In this document: in pieces, positions 8,969-17,392 of the stretch
Layout of the letters: every line of letters begins with the position of its first letter
Position numbering within the stretch: position 1 is the stretch's first letter
Assembly (NCBI RefSeq): GCF_021559775.1
Contig: NZ_CP056048.1
Location: forward strand, 682,001 to 746,000
Direction: 5' to 3'
Origin: Gillisella vitis
GTDB taxonomy: Bacteria > Pseudomonadota > Alphaproteobacteria > Rhizobiales > Rhizobiaceae
DNA length: 64,000 nt
Notes under the pieces: model-generated
Databases searched by the model: none
The model's input: the letters and a program-made list of their open reading frames with translations, nothing else
What the model was told of the DNA's origin: nothing
Position numbers and translations under genes: made by a program

Positions 8969-9232
8969 CACTGCATCCTCTAGCTTGCACATCCTCATGC
9001 ATCAGGTCCGGCAAATGCCGTTCCTTTTGCTCACGATCCCTCGGTTTCCTCGCTTAATTTTGTTTTTATCTGGCTTTTGTTTCTATCTTGAATGCGCCCT
9101 GGCATTTTCTACCGGGGCGCATTCGAAGTATTACAGGAGATAGGGACTGTTTCTTCCTGAATGCCGATCTTCAGACGGCAGAAAATTCTGAATCTGATCG
9201 CTCGGCGGTATTTCGTCCGACTGGCTGTGGTC

Positions 9233-10606
9233 TTAGGCCATGGCAGTGCGAACGTCCGGATCTTCCAGCGTTTGATCCAGCGTCTTCCTGGTGCGCTCGA
9301 CAATGGCGTCGATTTCGCTTTCCGTGCAGCAAAGCGGTGGCGCATAGCCCAGAATGCCATTGGCGAAGGCGCGAATGACGAGGCCATTGTCCCAGGCCCG
9401 GTCAAACACCCGCGTGGCAGGTGCGGCGGCGGCTGGCAGCGGGGTTTTCTTGTCCTTGTCCACCACCATTTCAATGGCGGCCAGCATGCCGCGACCGCGC
9501 ACATCGCCCACCAATGGATGGTCTTTCAGGCTTTCTAGCCCAGCCATCAGACGTGCGCCCATTTTGCGGCCGTTGTCCAGCAAGCCGTCTTCGTAAAGCT
9601 TCAAAACGGCAAGGCCAACAGCGGCACTGACCGGATGGGCCGAATAGGTATAACCATGGCCAATCGCTGCCGATCCGGCACCATCGGCAATGGTGTTGTA
9701 GATCTTGTCGGACAAGAACACCGCACCCATCGGCACATAGCCAGAGGTGAGGCCCTTGGCGGTGGTCATCAGATCCGGTACCACGCCATCGTCTGTACAG
9801 GCAAACAAGGGACCGGTGCGGCCAAAGCCAGTGATGACTTCGTCGGCGACGAACAGAATGTCCAGCTCGGTGCAGACATCGCGCATGGCTTTCAGCCAGC
9901 CATCGGGCGGCACAATCACGCCGCCGGAGCCTTGAATCGGTTCCACATAAAAAGCTGCCACACGCTCAGAACCCAGTTCCTCGACCTTTGCCCGCAAGGC
10001 GGCAACCGACGAAGCGATAATGGCTGCCGGATCATTGCCCACCGGGTTGCGATAGGCGTAGTGCGACGGAATTTTATGCTGCCAGTCAAACGGCAGGCCG
10101 AATCCGGCGTGGAATAGCGGCAACGCGGTGAGGCCTGCCCCGACGGTGGACGAACCATGGTAGCCCTGTTCCACCGAGATGAACTGGTCCTTCTGCGGTG
10201 TGCCCTTGCAATGGTAATAATAACGGATGAAACGGATGGTGCTGTCGATGGCATCGGAGCCGCCCAACGTGAAATAGACATGGTTGAGATCACCCGGTGC
10301 CCGGTCTGCCAGTTCCGCAGCCAGCCGGATGGCGGGTTCCGAACCGAGGCTGAAATAGCCGGTGGCGTAAGGCAGTTCACGCAGCTGCTTGGTTGCTGCC
10401 TCGATAATGCTTTCCTGGCCGTAACCGGCATTCACGCACCACAGACCGGCAAAGCCGTCGAGCAGTTGACGTCCGGTGGAATCAGTGACGGTTGCGCCGC
10501 TGGCCGATTTCAGAACGCGCACGCCTGCCTTTTCATGGCTGCGATAGGATGCAACCGGATGCACCAGATGGGCACGGTCCAACTCAATCAGGGAATTGCT
10601 CAACAT
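9233..10606 (-). CDS. Class III (omega) aminotransferase
   Basis: PLP-dependent transaminase of 457 residues, of the fold type I class III used for putrescine, beta-alanine, GABA and other omega-amines. Asp255 (FVADEVITGFGRTG) should hold the pyridine nitrogen and Lys284 (TTAKGLTSGY) forms the Schiff base. GSDAIDS and EQGYHGSST are phosphate-cup motifs. The start at 10606 follows GGAGA; an extension to 10675 would overlap the upstream GNAT gene. It is 16 bases downstream of that gene and probably co-transcribed. Beside an amine oxidase and an aldehyde dehydrogenase, a role in amine catabolism is a reasonable inference; exact donor and acceptor are unknown. Confidence 0.93.
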   Translation of the reverse strand: MLSNSLIELDRAHLVHPVASYRSHEKAGVRVLKSASGATVTDSTGRQLLDGFAGLWCVNAGYGQESIIEAATKQLRELPYATGYFSLGSEPAIRLAAELADRAPGDLNHVYFTLGGSDAIDSTIRFIRYYYHCKGTPQKDQFISVEQGYHGSSTVGAGLTALPLFHAGFGLPFDWQHKIPSHYAYRNPVGNDPAAIIASSVAALRAKVEELGSERVAAFYVEPIQGSGGVIVPPDGWLKAMRDVCTELDILFVADEVITGFGRTGPLFACTDDGVVPDLMTTAKGLTSGYVPMGAVFLSDKIYNTIADGAGSAAIGHGYTYSAHPVSAAVGLAVLKLYEDGLLDNGRKMGARLMAGLESLKDHPLVGDVRGRGMLAAIEMVVDKDKKTPLPAAAAPATRVFDRAWDNGLVIRAFANGILGYAPPLCCTESEIDAIVERTRKTLDQTLEDPDVRTAMA

Positions 10607-10622
10607 TATCAGATCTCCAAAT

Positions 10623-11468
10623 TCAGCCGAGTGACTGGCTGGCGAGTGCATAGGTTTCAACGGTAGCCGATTCATTCGGATCTATCTGTGCCGCATTGCG
10701 TCGCATCGGCACGCCGCCGCCCACGTGAACAAGGCCTTGCTGCGTCAACCAAGGCGCAAGGCCTGTTGCAACTGCTGTGTCGACGCGCAGAAATGATCCT
10801 GTTCTTGCAGCGAACACAAAGGACAGAAGGGCTTTCGCATCGTCCTGATTGGCCGCCACGACCGGCCCCGCGACCTCACCGCGACCAAAGGGACGCAGGG
10901 CGATATAGCCGGTGATGCGGCCAGCATCCCTGAGAATGGCAAACCTGCCGGTTTCCGCGAGCTTGCTCAGCAGACCACTCCGATCCGCGCCAAAGGCTGC
11001 CGCATCAAGGATGGCCAAATCTTGGGCCACGTCCTGATCAGCCCAGGAGATTGCAGAATGGGCGATAGCGCCATCTTCGACAATGCCTTGATGCTGGATA
11101 ATTTCACCAGCGGCAACAAAGCCGAGCTTTTCGTAAAGGGGCAGACCATCCTGCGTTGCCACCAGACGGCATTCTCGCCCATCTGCGGCATTTAAGGCCA
11201 TGTCCATCAATTTGCGGCCAAGCCCGCGACCGCGCATGGAGGCGTCGACGATGACCATGTTGACGGTGGCGCAGGTCTCTGCGTAAAGCGTCGCCATGGC
11301 GGTTCCCACTACGCGCCCGCCTTCAAGCGCCACAAAGCCCTTGCTCAAGGACAGCAAAAAGGCCCAATCTTCCCGGCGATGTGGCCATTGGGCTTGCTGC
11401 GACAGCATAAATGCGCCGTCGATGTGTTCGGGACCAAAGGAAATGATGTCGATTTGGCTCGCCTGCAT
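10623..11468 (-). CDS. GNAT family N-acetyltransferase with C-terminal second domain
   Basis: A 281-residue protein. The first half is a GNAT domain with the acetyl-CoA pyrophosphate loop R79-G-R-G-L-G (SMRGRGLGRKLMDMAL) and the conserved C-terminal piece LPLYEKLGFV. The second half (from about residue 145) is a related fold of the kind seen in YitH-like proteins, with FAILRDAGRITGYIALRPFGRGEVAGPVV. It presumably acetylates an amine or amino acid in the same pathway as the adjacent aminotransferase. The start has AGGAAAG upstream and the gene opens a leftward operon. It is divergent from the HAD/FAD oxidase operon at 11782. Confidence 0.87.
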   Translation of the reverse strand: MQASQIDIISFGPEHIDGAFMLSQQAQWPHRREDWAFLLSLSKGFVALEGGRVVGTAMATLYAETCATVNMVIVDASMRGRGLGRKLMDMALNAADGRECRLVATQDGLPLYEKLGFVAAGEIIQHQGIVEDGAIAHSAISWADQDVAQDLAILDAAAFGADRSGLLSKLAETGRFAILRDAGRITGYIALRPFGRGEVAGPVVAANQDDAKALLSFVFAARTGSFLRVDTAVATGLAPWLTQQGLVHVGGGVPMRRNAAQIDPNESATVETYALASQSLG

Positions 11469-11781
11469 GCCACTTTCCTGAAATCTGTTTTACTGCTTCT
11501 CAGTGATAGACCCGAGCGCAAAGAAGATCATCCCGACGATGGTGCGTCCTTGGTATGTTTCGCCGTTCCAAGTGATCACTGCCGCATCTTATGCCGTGAG
11601 CGTGTATTTTCGCTGGCTGCGAGGGCAGGGGGCCGGAGCGTTCGCAAAACTCTCTGCCAAATCCCCCACTGCATACGCAACATTGTGCTTTGAGAGGAGG
11701 CAATTGCGGTGAACCGCTTGGCGCGGCTCTGCCTATGATGGGAAAACCTCAACGATATGCTTTGCAAGGATCAAGAAACCC
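11469..11781. other. Divergent intergenic region between GNAT and HAD genes
   Basis: No gene is supported in these 313 bases; short frames here lack ribosome sites and family features. The region should hold the two divergent promoters. ACTGCATAC at 11668-11676 repeats nine bases of the inverted half-site at 2151-2159 near the GntR gene. This is the only notable motif and may be chance. Confidence 0.5.
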
Positions 11782-12450
11782 ATGGCTCCCTTCCGCCCGA
11801 AATTCATCACCTTCGATTGCTACGGCACGCTCATCAATTTCCAAATGGCGGAAGCGGCCCGCGATATTTACAGCGCCCAGCTGGATGCGGCCCATATGGA
11901 TGAGTTTGTCAAAGACTTCTCCGCCTATCGTCTGGATGAAGTGCTGGGTGATTGGAAGCCCTATGCCGATGTGGTCCACAATGCTATCGAGCGCACCTGC
12001 AAGAGAAACGGCGTGACCTTCCGCGATGAAGACGCAAAGACTGTATATGAGCGCGTACCCACCTGGGGTCCGCACCCGGATGTGCCTGCTGGTCTTGCCA
12101 AAGTGGCCAAGGAGATTCCGCTGGTGATTCTCTCCAACGCCATGAATTCGCAGATCATGTCCAATGTGGAAAAGCTCGGCGCGCCCTTCCATGCGGTCTA
12201 TACGGCAGAGCAGGCGCAATCCTACAAGCCACGCATGAAGGGCTTTGAATATATGTTCGACATGCTCGGCTGCGGCCCTGATGACATTACCCATGTGTCG
12301 TCTTCCTTCCGCTATGATCTGATGACCGCCCATGATCTGGGCATTAAAAACAAAGTCTGGGTCAACCGTGGTCACGAGCCAGCCAATCCCTATTATGGCT
12401 ATCAGGAAATCGCAGGCGTTCACGATCTGCCCGGCGTGTTTGGTCTTTAA
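11782..12450 (+). CDS. HAD superfamily hydrolase, haloacid dehalogenase type II
   Basis: Cytosolic hydrolase of 222 residues. The nucleophile Asp12 lies in ITFDCYGTLINF, motif II is VILSNAMNSQ, the lysine is in SYKPRMKGFEYM, and motif IV is in ITHVSSSFRYDLMTAHDLG. This is close to canonical type II L-2-haloacid dehalogenases, but those motifs also fit phosphatases. The gene is three bases upstream of the FAD oxidoreductase, so the two are almost certainly co-translated. It is a paralogue of the HAD at 8252 on the other side of the aminotransferase; whether they act on the same compound is unknown. Confidence 0.87.
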   Translation: MAPFRPKFITFDCYGTLINFQMAEAARDIYSAQLDAAHMDEFVKDFSAYRLDEVLGDWKPYADVVHNAIERTCKRNGVTFRDEDAKTVYERVPTWGPHPDVPAGLAKVAKEIPLVILSNAMNSQIMSNVEKLGAPFHAVYTAEQAQSYKPRMKGFEYMFDMLGCGPDDITHVSSSFRYDLMTAHDLGIKNKVWVNRGHEPANPYYGYQEIAGVHDLPGVFGL

Positions 12451-12453
12451 GCG

Positions 12454-13728
12454 ATGAAATATCTCTCCTACTGGCACGACACCGCCCCGAAATTTGCCGA
12501 GGGCATCACCGGCGCAATTGAAGGCGATTTTGATGTCGCGGTGATTGGCGGCGGCTTTACAGGCTTGGCCGCGGCCCGCCAACTGGCGAAAGCGGGGGCA
12601 AAGGTGATCGTGCTGGAGGGGCAGCGCATTGGTTGGGGTGCTTCTGGCCGCAATGGCGGACATCTCAACAATGGCTTGGCCCACAGCTATCTGGGGGCCA
12701 AGGCTGAGCTGGGCAAAGAGCGGGCGATTGCGCTTTACCAAGCGCTCGACAGTTCCATCGATACCATCGAGGCGCTGATTGCCGAGGAAGGCATTGATTG
12801 CAATTTCCGCCGTGCCGGAAAGCTGAAACTGGCTTCCAAGCCCCAGCATTTTGAAGGGCTTGCCCGCAATTTCGAAGCCCTGCATGGCGAGGTTGATCCA
12901 GATACGGCGCTTTTGTCGCCTGCGGATTTAAAAAATGAGGTTGGCTCACCTTTTTTTGGTGCCATGCTCTCCAAAAAAAGCGCCATGATGCATATGGGCC
13001 GCTATGTCGTGGGCCTCGCGAAAGCCGCCCAACGCCATGGCGCTGACATTGCCGAACAGGCCTCTGTCACCTCTGTTGAAAAACAAGGCGACCGCCACCA
13101 CCTGGCCACTGCGCGGGGCCGCGTGACCGCCAAGGATGTGCTGGTGGCCACCGGGGCCTATACCACGCCCAATTTCAGCTTCTTCCGCCGCCGCATCATT
13201 GCCGTTGGCAGTTTTCTGATTGCCACCCGGCCTTTATCGAACACGGAAGTGGCGAGCGTGATGCCGGGCAACCGCACCTGCGTCAACACCATGAACATCG
13301 GCAATTACTGGCGTCTATCGCCCGACAATCGGCTGATTTTCGGCGGCCGCGCCCGCTTTTCCGCCACATCCGACCAGCAATCAGACGCAAAAAGCGGCGA
13401 AATCCTGCGCCAATCCCTTGCCGCGATTTTTCCGCAGCTTGCCAAGGTCGAGATTGATTATTGCTGGGGCGGTCTGGTGGATATGACCAAGGACCGCTAT
13501 CCCCGCGCAGGCTATCAGGACGGCCTGTGGTATGCCATGGGCTATTCCGGCCACGGAGCCCAGCTTTCCACCCATCTCGGCATGATCATGGCGGATACCA
13601 TCATGGGCAAGCCCGATGCCAATCCGCTGAAAGGGTTGGATTGGCCAGCCGTGCCGGGACACTTTGGCAAGCCATGGTTTTTGCCGTTGGTGGGCATGTA
13701 TTATAAGATTCTCGATAGATTTCAGTGA
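12454..13728 (+). CDS. FAD-dependent amine/amino-acid oxidoreductase (PuuB/DAO family)
   Basis: A 424-residue flavoprotein of the D-amino-acid oxidase superfamily. The Rossmann motif VIGGGFTGLAAARQLAKAG starts near residue 30, followed by GWGASGRNGGHLNNG, the arrangement seen in gamma-glutamylputrescine oxidases. Near the C-terminus, WGGLVDMTKDRYPRAG and GLWYAMGYSGHGAQLS are the FAD-contact segments. It should oxidise a secondary or primary amine to an aldehyde plus ammonia or amine. It follows the HAD gene by three bases. The aldehyde dehydrogenase at 14208 on the other strand would be the logical next enzyme. It has a distant paralogue at 57457. Confidence 0.9.
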   Translation: MKYLSYWHDTAPKFAEGITGAIEGDFDVAVIGGGFTGLAAARQLAKAGAKVIVLEGQRIGWGASGRNGGHLNNGLAHSYLGAKAELGKERAIALYQALDSSIDTIEALIAEEGIDCNFRRAGKLKLASKPQHFEGLARNFEALHGEVDPDTALLSPADLKNEVGSPFFGAMLSKKSAMMHMGRYVVGLAKAAQRHGADIAEQASVTSVEKQGDRHHLATARGRVTAKDVLVATGAYTTPNFSFFRRRIIAVGSFLIATRPLSNTEVASVMPGNRTCVNTMNIGNYWRLSPDNRLIFGGRARFSATSDQQSDAKSGEILRQSLAAIFPQLAKVEIDYCWGGLVDMTKDRYPRAGYQDGLWYAMGYSGHGAQLSTHLGMIMADTIMGKPDANPLKGLDWPAVPGHFGKPWFLPLVGMYYKILDRFQ

Positions 13729-13737
13729 GAAGGGCAG

Positions 13738-13753
13738 CCTGCAATCGTGCAGG
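13738..13753 (+). terminator. Small hairpin after the FAD oxidoreductase gene
   Basis: CCTGCA, loop ATCG, TGCAGG forms a perfect 6-bp stem ten bases after the stop codon. There is no following T-run, so it is at best a weak terminator. Confidence 0.3.
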
Positions 13754-13913
13754 ATCATTGGATTTGCGGATGCATGAAAGCTTTGCGCGTCTGCTTGATA
13801 TGTTTTCCCAAGCCATCGTCTGGCGTCGCGCTTGCGACAAAACGCACATGTCATGTGTGGCTGTATTATTCTATGGGAGACCGCATTGATGAATCTCTGA
13901 AAGGAAATGGCCA

Positions 13914-14090
13914 ATGACGAGCGACTGGGTGGACTGGTTCCCTATCGTCTTCTTTCCGGCAAAGATTATCGTGTTGGGCACGGCCATGTTCTTCGCCATA
14001 AAATGGCATCACGATCAGGATAAAGCAGAGAAGAAGAAAAACGAAGCCAGCGAAGCGGACGTGCCCGCCGAAAAAATCGGCGACGCCTAA
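13914..14090 (+). CDS. Small single-pass membrane protein, 58 aa, function unknown
   Basis: The ATG at 13914 follows AAGGAAATGGCCA, a good ribosome site, and opens a 58-codon frame ending in TAA. The product has an aromatic N-terminus (MTSDWVDWFPIVFFP), one hydrophobic helix of about 20 residues (residues 10-29), then a charged tail rich in Lys and Glu (DQDKAEKKKNEASEAD). This is the shape of a real small inner-membrane protein rather than a random frame. It lies alone between the FAD oxidoreductase and the convergent aldehyde dehydrogenase. No family is recognised. A link to the surrounding amine catabolism is only positional. Confidence 0.7.
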   Translation: MTSDWVDWFPIVFFPAKIIVLGTAMFFAIKWHHDQDKAEKKKNEASEADVPAEKIGDA

Positions 14091-14130
14091 AACGAGAGCC
14101 TGTCAGATTCAGATTGAACCGGGCAGATTC

Positions 14131-14198
14131 TGGATTTTCTGGTTTTCGTTTTTCTTTTCGGGAAAATGAGGTTCCACTTTTTCCTGAAAAAACTCTAG
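14131..14198 (-). repeat. Rhizobial intergenic repeat R1, copy 1
   Basis: Read on the minus strand this matches two other copies at 42936-43001 and 56281-56340, sharing the core GTGGAA..C...TTTTCCCGAAAAG and then AAACGAAAA. It ends ten bases before the stop codon of the aldehyde dehydrogenase. The family can fold as a stem (see copy 3) and all three copies lie at the 3' end of minus-strand genes. Confidence 0.7.
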
Positions 14199-14207
14199 AT
14201 GGGCGGT

Positions 14208-15671
14208 CTAAAGCCCAATCAACACGCTCTTGCTCTTGCGATTGGCATGGTAGGCCTCGCGGCCCAAATCCTTGCCAATGCCGGATTGTTTGTATCCGCC
14301 CGTGGGCAGAATATGATCACGCGAACGGCCATAGCGGTTCACCCAGACAGTTCCCGCCTGAAGCAAGCGTGTCAGGCGAAGGGCGCGGGAGAGATCACGG
14401 GTAAACAGTCCGGCGCAAAGGCCATAGGTGGGGTGATCGGCCAGTGCCAGCGCCTCGTCCTCATGCGCAAACGACTGCATGGTCAAGACGGGGCCGAAAA
14501 TTTCTTGCATCACAGCCGGAGAATGCTGATCGACATGGGAGAGCAAGGTTGGCGTATAAAAATACCCATCGCCTTCCATAATATCGCCACCCGTCAGGCA
14601 CTCAGTCCCGGCATCAATGGCGGCTTTGACGATGCTGTCGATCCGCTCGCGTTGGCGCTGGGAGATAATCGGCGAATATTGTGCGGTCGCATCCCAGGTT
14701 GGACCAGCTTTCACCGCCTTCATTTTGGCGATGATTGCTTCTGCCAAAGGCTCCATCACACTGCGCTCAACAATCAGGCGTGAGCCAGCCACGCAGGCTT
14801 GGCCAGCGTTGGAGAGAATGCTTTGGGCAATGGCGGTGGCGGCCTTGTCCAGATCGGCATCGGCAAACACCAGTTGCGGGCTTTTGCCGCCCAGTTCCAG
14901 TGTCATGGGTTTGACGCCCGTGCGGGAAATATTGCCCATAATCGCCTGACCTGCTCCGGTAGAGCCGGTAAAGCTGACCTTGGCAATATCCGGGTGGCCA
15001 GTGATGGCATTGCCGGTCACAGCGCCATCGCCCAGTACGATATTGATCAGCCCCGCCGGAATCCCGGCCTGAACTGCCAATTGCGCTAGATAAATGCTGG
15101 AAAACGGTGTCATTTCCGAGGGTTTCAGCACCACGGCATTGCCCGCGGCAAGCGCTGGCCCAAGCTTCCAGCCTGCCATGGAAACCGGGAAATTCCATGG
15201 CGTGATGGCTCCTACCACGCCATAAGGCTCGCTCATGATCATGCCGAGACTATCACCATCCGTCGGTACCAGCGCATCGCCTTCCTTATCTGCCATTTCG
15301 GCAAAAAAGCGGATCTGCTCGGCGGTGACGGCAATGTCACCGGCAATCAGATGACCAACAGGGCGGGTGGAGGACAGAGCCTCCAGCTTTGCCAATGTTT
15401 CGGCCTCGCGCTCAATAAGGTCCGCCCAACGTTGGAGCACAATGGTGCGTTCGCGTGGGCGCACGCTGCCCCATTTGCTGGTTTTCAGTGCTTGCTTTGC
15501 GGTTTGGACGGCCCGATCCACCATGTCCTCATTGGCAATCGGACAGCCCGCATAGGCCTTGCCATCTGATGGGCGGTACATGTCTATGGCGCCATTGGCA
15601 TCCACCAATGTATCGCCAATGAAATGGCCGATAGGCAGGGCGATGGTGTCTGGATCGAAGCTGAGGGTCAT
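14208..15671 (-). CDS. NAD-dependent aldehyde dehydrogenase (PuuC/BADH-like)
   Basis: A 487-residue aldehyde dehydrogenase of the superfamily that oxidises amino-aldehydes such as gamma-glutamyl-gamma-aminobutyraldehyde or betaine aldehyde. Landmarks are the NAD-site ITPWNFPVSMAGWK (Asn160), VLKPSEMTPF, FTGSTGAG, the general base Glu259 in TLELGGKSPQLVF, and the nucleophile Cys293 in SNAGQACVAGSRL. The length is normal. AAGGAAA precedes the ATG. It is the last gene of a leftward operon after the M20 and cupin genes. Beside a PuuB-like oxidase, the likely role is to oxidise the aldehyde made from an amine; the physiological substrate is an inference. Confidence 0.92.
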   Translation of the reverse strand: MTLSFDPDTIALPIGHFIGDTLVDANGAIDMYRPSDGKAYAGCPIANEDMVDRAVQTAKQALKTSKWGSVRPRERTIVLQRWADLIEREAETLAKLEALSSTRPVGHLIAGDIAVTAEQIRFFAEMADKEGDALVPTDGDSLGMIMSEPYGVVGAITPWNFPVSMAGWKLGPALAAGNAVVLKPSEMTPFSSIYLAQLAVQAGIPAGLINIVLGDGAVTGNAITGHPDIAKVSFTGSTGAGQAIMGNISRTGVKPMTLELGGKSPQLVFADADLDKAATAIAQSILSNAGQACVAGSRLIVERSVMEPLAEAIIAKMKAVKAGPTWDATAQYSPIISQRQRERIDSIVKAAIDAGTECLTGGDIMEGDGYFYTPTLLSHVDQHSPAVMQEIFGPVLTMQSFAHEDEALALADHPTYGLCAGLFTRDLSRALRLTRLLQAGTVWVNRYGRSRDHILPTGGYKQSGIGKDLGREAYHANRKSKSVLIGL

Positions 15672-15695
15672 GGTGTTTCCTTGGGCAAGCTCGGG

Positions 15696-16052
15696 TTATG
15701 CCATGATGGTGACGTAGATTTTCTTCACCGTTTCAATGGTCTTCCACACGCCAACAAAGCCCGGCTTCATGATGAAATGATCGCCTGCCTTGTAGATAAT
15801 CGGCTCGCCGCCATCCGGGGTGATTTCCACCACGCCCGACAGAATATGGCAGTATTCAAAGCTCTCGCCCTTGATGGATTTTGTCTCGCCGGGGGTGGCT
15901 TCCCACACGCCGGTGTGGATCATTTCGCCACGGCAGACATCCTGCGGCCAGGTCTTGAAGGCCGGATCACCAGAGATCAAACGTTCTGGCAGGGCCTTGG
16001 ATTCTTTCGGCGTGAAGGTTGGGTTGGTGTCAATGGTTTTCAAAAGAGACAT
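15696..16052 (-). CDS. Small cupin-domain protein (cupin_3/DUF861 type)
   Basis: A 118-residue single-domain cupin. The core is FEYCHILSGVVEITPDGGEP followed by the second cupin half YKAGDHFIMKPGFVGVWKT. Such proteins (EutQ-like, cupin_3) often accompany amine and amino-acid catabolic enzymes and may bind or process a small intermediate, but no reaction is established. It is 15 bases after the M20 gene and 24 bases before the aldehyde dehydrogenase gene, with its own GAGGACTAATCC ribosome site, so it is in the same operon. Confidence 0.85.
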   Translation of the reverse strand: MSLLKTIDTNPTFTPKESKALPERLISGDPAFKTWPQDVCRGEMIHTGVWEATPGETKSIKGESFEYCHILSGVVEITPDGGEPIIYKAGDHFIMKPGFVGVWKTIETVKKIYVTIMA

Positions 16053-16067
16053 GGATTAGTCCTCGGT

Positions 16068-17198
16068 TTAAAGTTGGCAGCAGTGGTCTGCGAGAGCGGT
16101 GATCATGGTCTGGCAGCTGGCCAGCTCATCCATCAGGATATATTCGTTGGGCTTGTGGGCACGGCTGATATCGCCGGGGCCGCAGATGATGGCATCGATT
16201 CCCGCTTGCTGGAAAAGCCCGGCTTCGGTGCCGTAACTCACGGCAGCCAGCGGCTCGACGCTGGTGAGAGTGTGCAGCAAGCTGGCAAGAGGTGCGTTTT
16301 GCGGGAGTGAGAGTGCGGGGTATGCACTCATTTCAGCCCATTCCATTCCAAAGCCTTTGTCTTTCAACGCTTCCGCTGCCCGACGAACAGGCTGCAAAAG
16401 CGCTGCGGGATCAACGCCAGAAATGGCGCGGGCCTCAAACTCGGCCTCACAGGTATCAGGAATGATATTGACGGCTTGTCCACCACGCACGGTTCCCACT
16501 TGCAGCGAGGAATAGGGCGGCTCAAACACCGCTTCAAACGGGCCGCTCGTTAAATCAGAGGCAGCATCGCGGGCAGCAATCAGAACCTCACTCATCGCAT
16601 GAATCGCATTCAGCCCCAGATCAGGCCGCGATGAATGGCCGGAGCGTCCGGTGATGGTGACACGGACTGCTGCCTTGCCCTTGTGGGCGCGGATGGCCCG
16701 CATGCCGCTGGGTTCGCCAATAATAGCCCCAAGCGGGCTTTCGCAAAGGCTCGGCAATTGCGCCAGCATATGCGGCACGCCACGGCACCCGGCCTCTTCA
16801 TCATAGGAAAAAGCAAGATGGATGGGACGGGCCAGTGGCATGGCGGCGAGTTTGGGCACATACGCCAAAGCGCAAGCCAGAAACCCCTTCATGTCGCTGG
16901 TGCCACGGCCAAAAAGCCTGTCACCGTCGCGCCGCAACTGGAATGGATCGCTCACCCAGCCGCTTTCGCCCGCTGGCACCACATCCATATGGCCGGAGAG
17001 GATATAGCCGGGCACATGTTTGGGACCAATGGTGGCAAACAGATTGCTGCGGTCGCCTTCCGGCCCGGGAAGCACGCTCACCGCCGCGCCGTGGTTTTGC
17101 AGATAGTCACGAATGAAGCTGACGATCTCGCCGTTGGCTGTGCCGACAACGGAAGGGAAGGCCACGAGGCGTTCGAGAATGTCCAAGGGTCGCTCCAT
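16068..17198 (-). CDS. M20 family deacylase, acetylornithine deacetylase-like (ArgE)
   Basis: Di-zinc amidohydrolase of 376 residues, close to ArgE. Metal and catalytic motifs are in order: LSGHMDVVPAGE, GRGTSDMKGF, SYDEEAGCRG, IIGEPSG and the C-terminal histidine in ISRAHKPNEY. A dimerisation domain with GRSGHSSRPDLGLNAI sits between them. The enzyme should release an acyl group from an N-acyl amino acid. The ATG at 17198 is preferred; the frame can be extended to a TTG at 17240 without a ribosome site. It heads an operon with the cupin and aldehyde dehydrogenase, so here it may serve amine catabolism rather than arginine synthesis. Confidence 0.88.
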   Translation of the reverse strand: MERPLDILERLVAFPSVVGTANGEIVSFIRDYLQNHGAAVSVLPGPEGDRSNLFATIGPKHVPGYILSGHMDVVPAGESGWVSDPFQLRRDGDRLFGRGTSDMKGFLACALAYVPKLAAMPLARPIHLAFSYDEEAGCRGVPHMLAQLPSLCESPLGAIIGEPSGMRAIRAHKGKAAVRVTITGRSGHSSRPDLGLNAIHAMSEVLIAARDAASDLTSGPFEAVFEPPYSSLQVGTVRGGQAVNIIPDTCEAEFEARAISGVDPAALLQPVRRAAEALKDKGFGMEWAEMSAYPALSLPQNAPLASLLHTLTSVEPLAAVSYGTEAGLFQQAGIDAIICGPGDISRAHKPNEYILMDELASCQTMITALADHCCQL

Positions 17199-17392
17199 CG
17201 ATCCGGTCTCGCAGTGCGGCACACTGCTGATAGGACGCAAAGCTCAATGCCTTTGAAAAGCTGAGTGCGTCGGATCTGGAATCTACAAGCCAAGCGGTAT
17301 TTTTACTGCTGAAAGCAGGGGATATTTGGTGGAATCTTCGGTTCCGGAGGCTAAGGGGAGCGGATTATACCGACGCCACTGAGACAGATGGA

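Noticed and set aside
11500..11712. Short frames on both strands in the GNAT-HAD gap
   Set aside because: No Shine-Dalgarno, odd composition (rich in Cys, Arg and His) and mutual overlap; more likely a promoter region.
11749..12885. Minus-strand open frame of 378 codons opposite the HAD and FAD oxidase genes
   Set aside because: It spans two real genes and their junction in antisense and has no family features.
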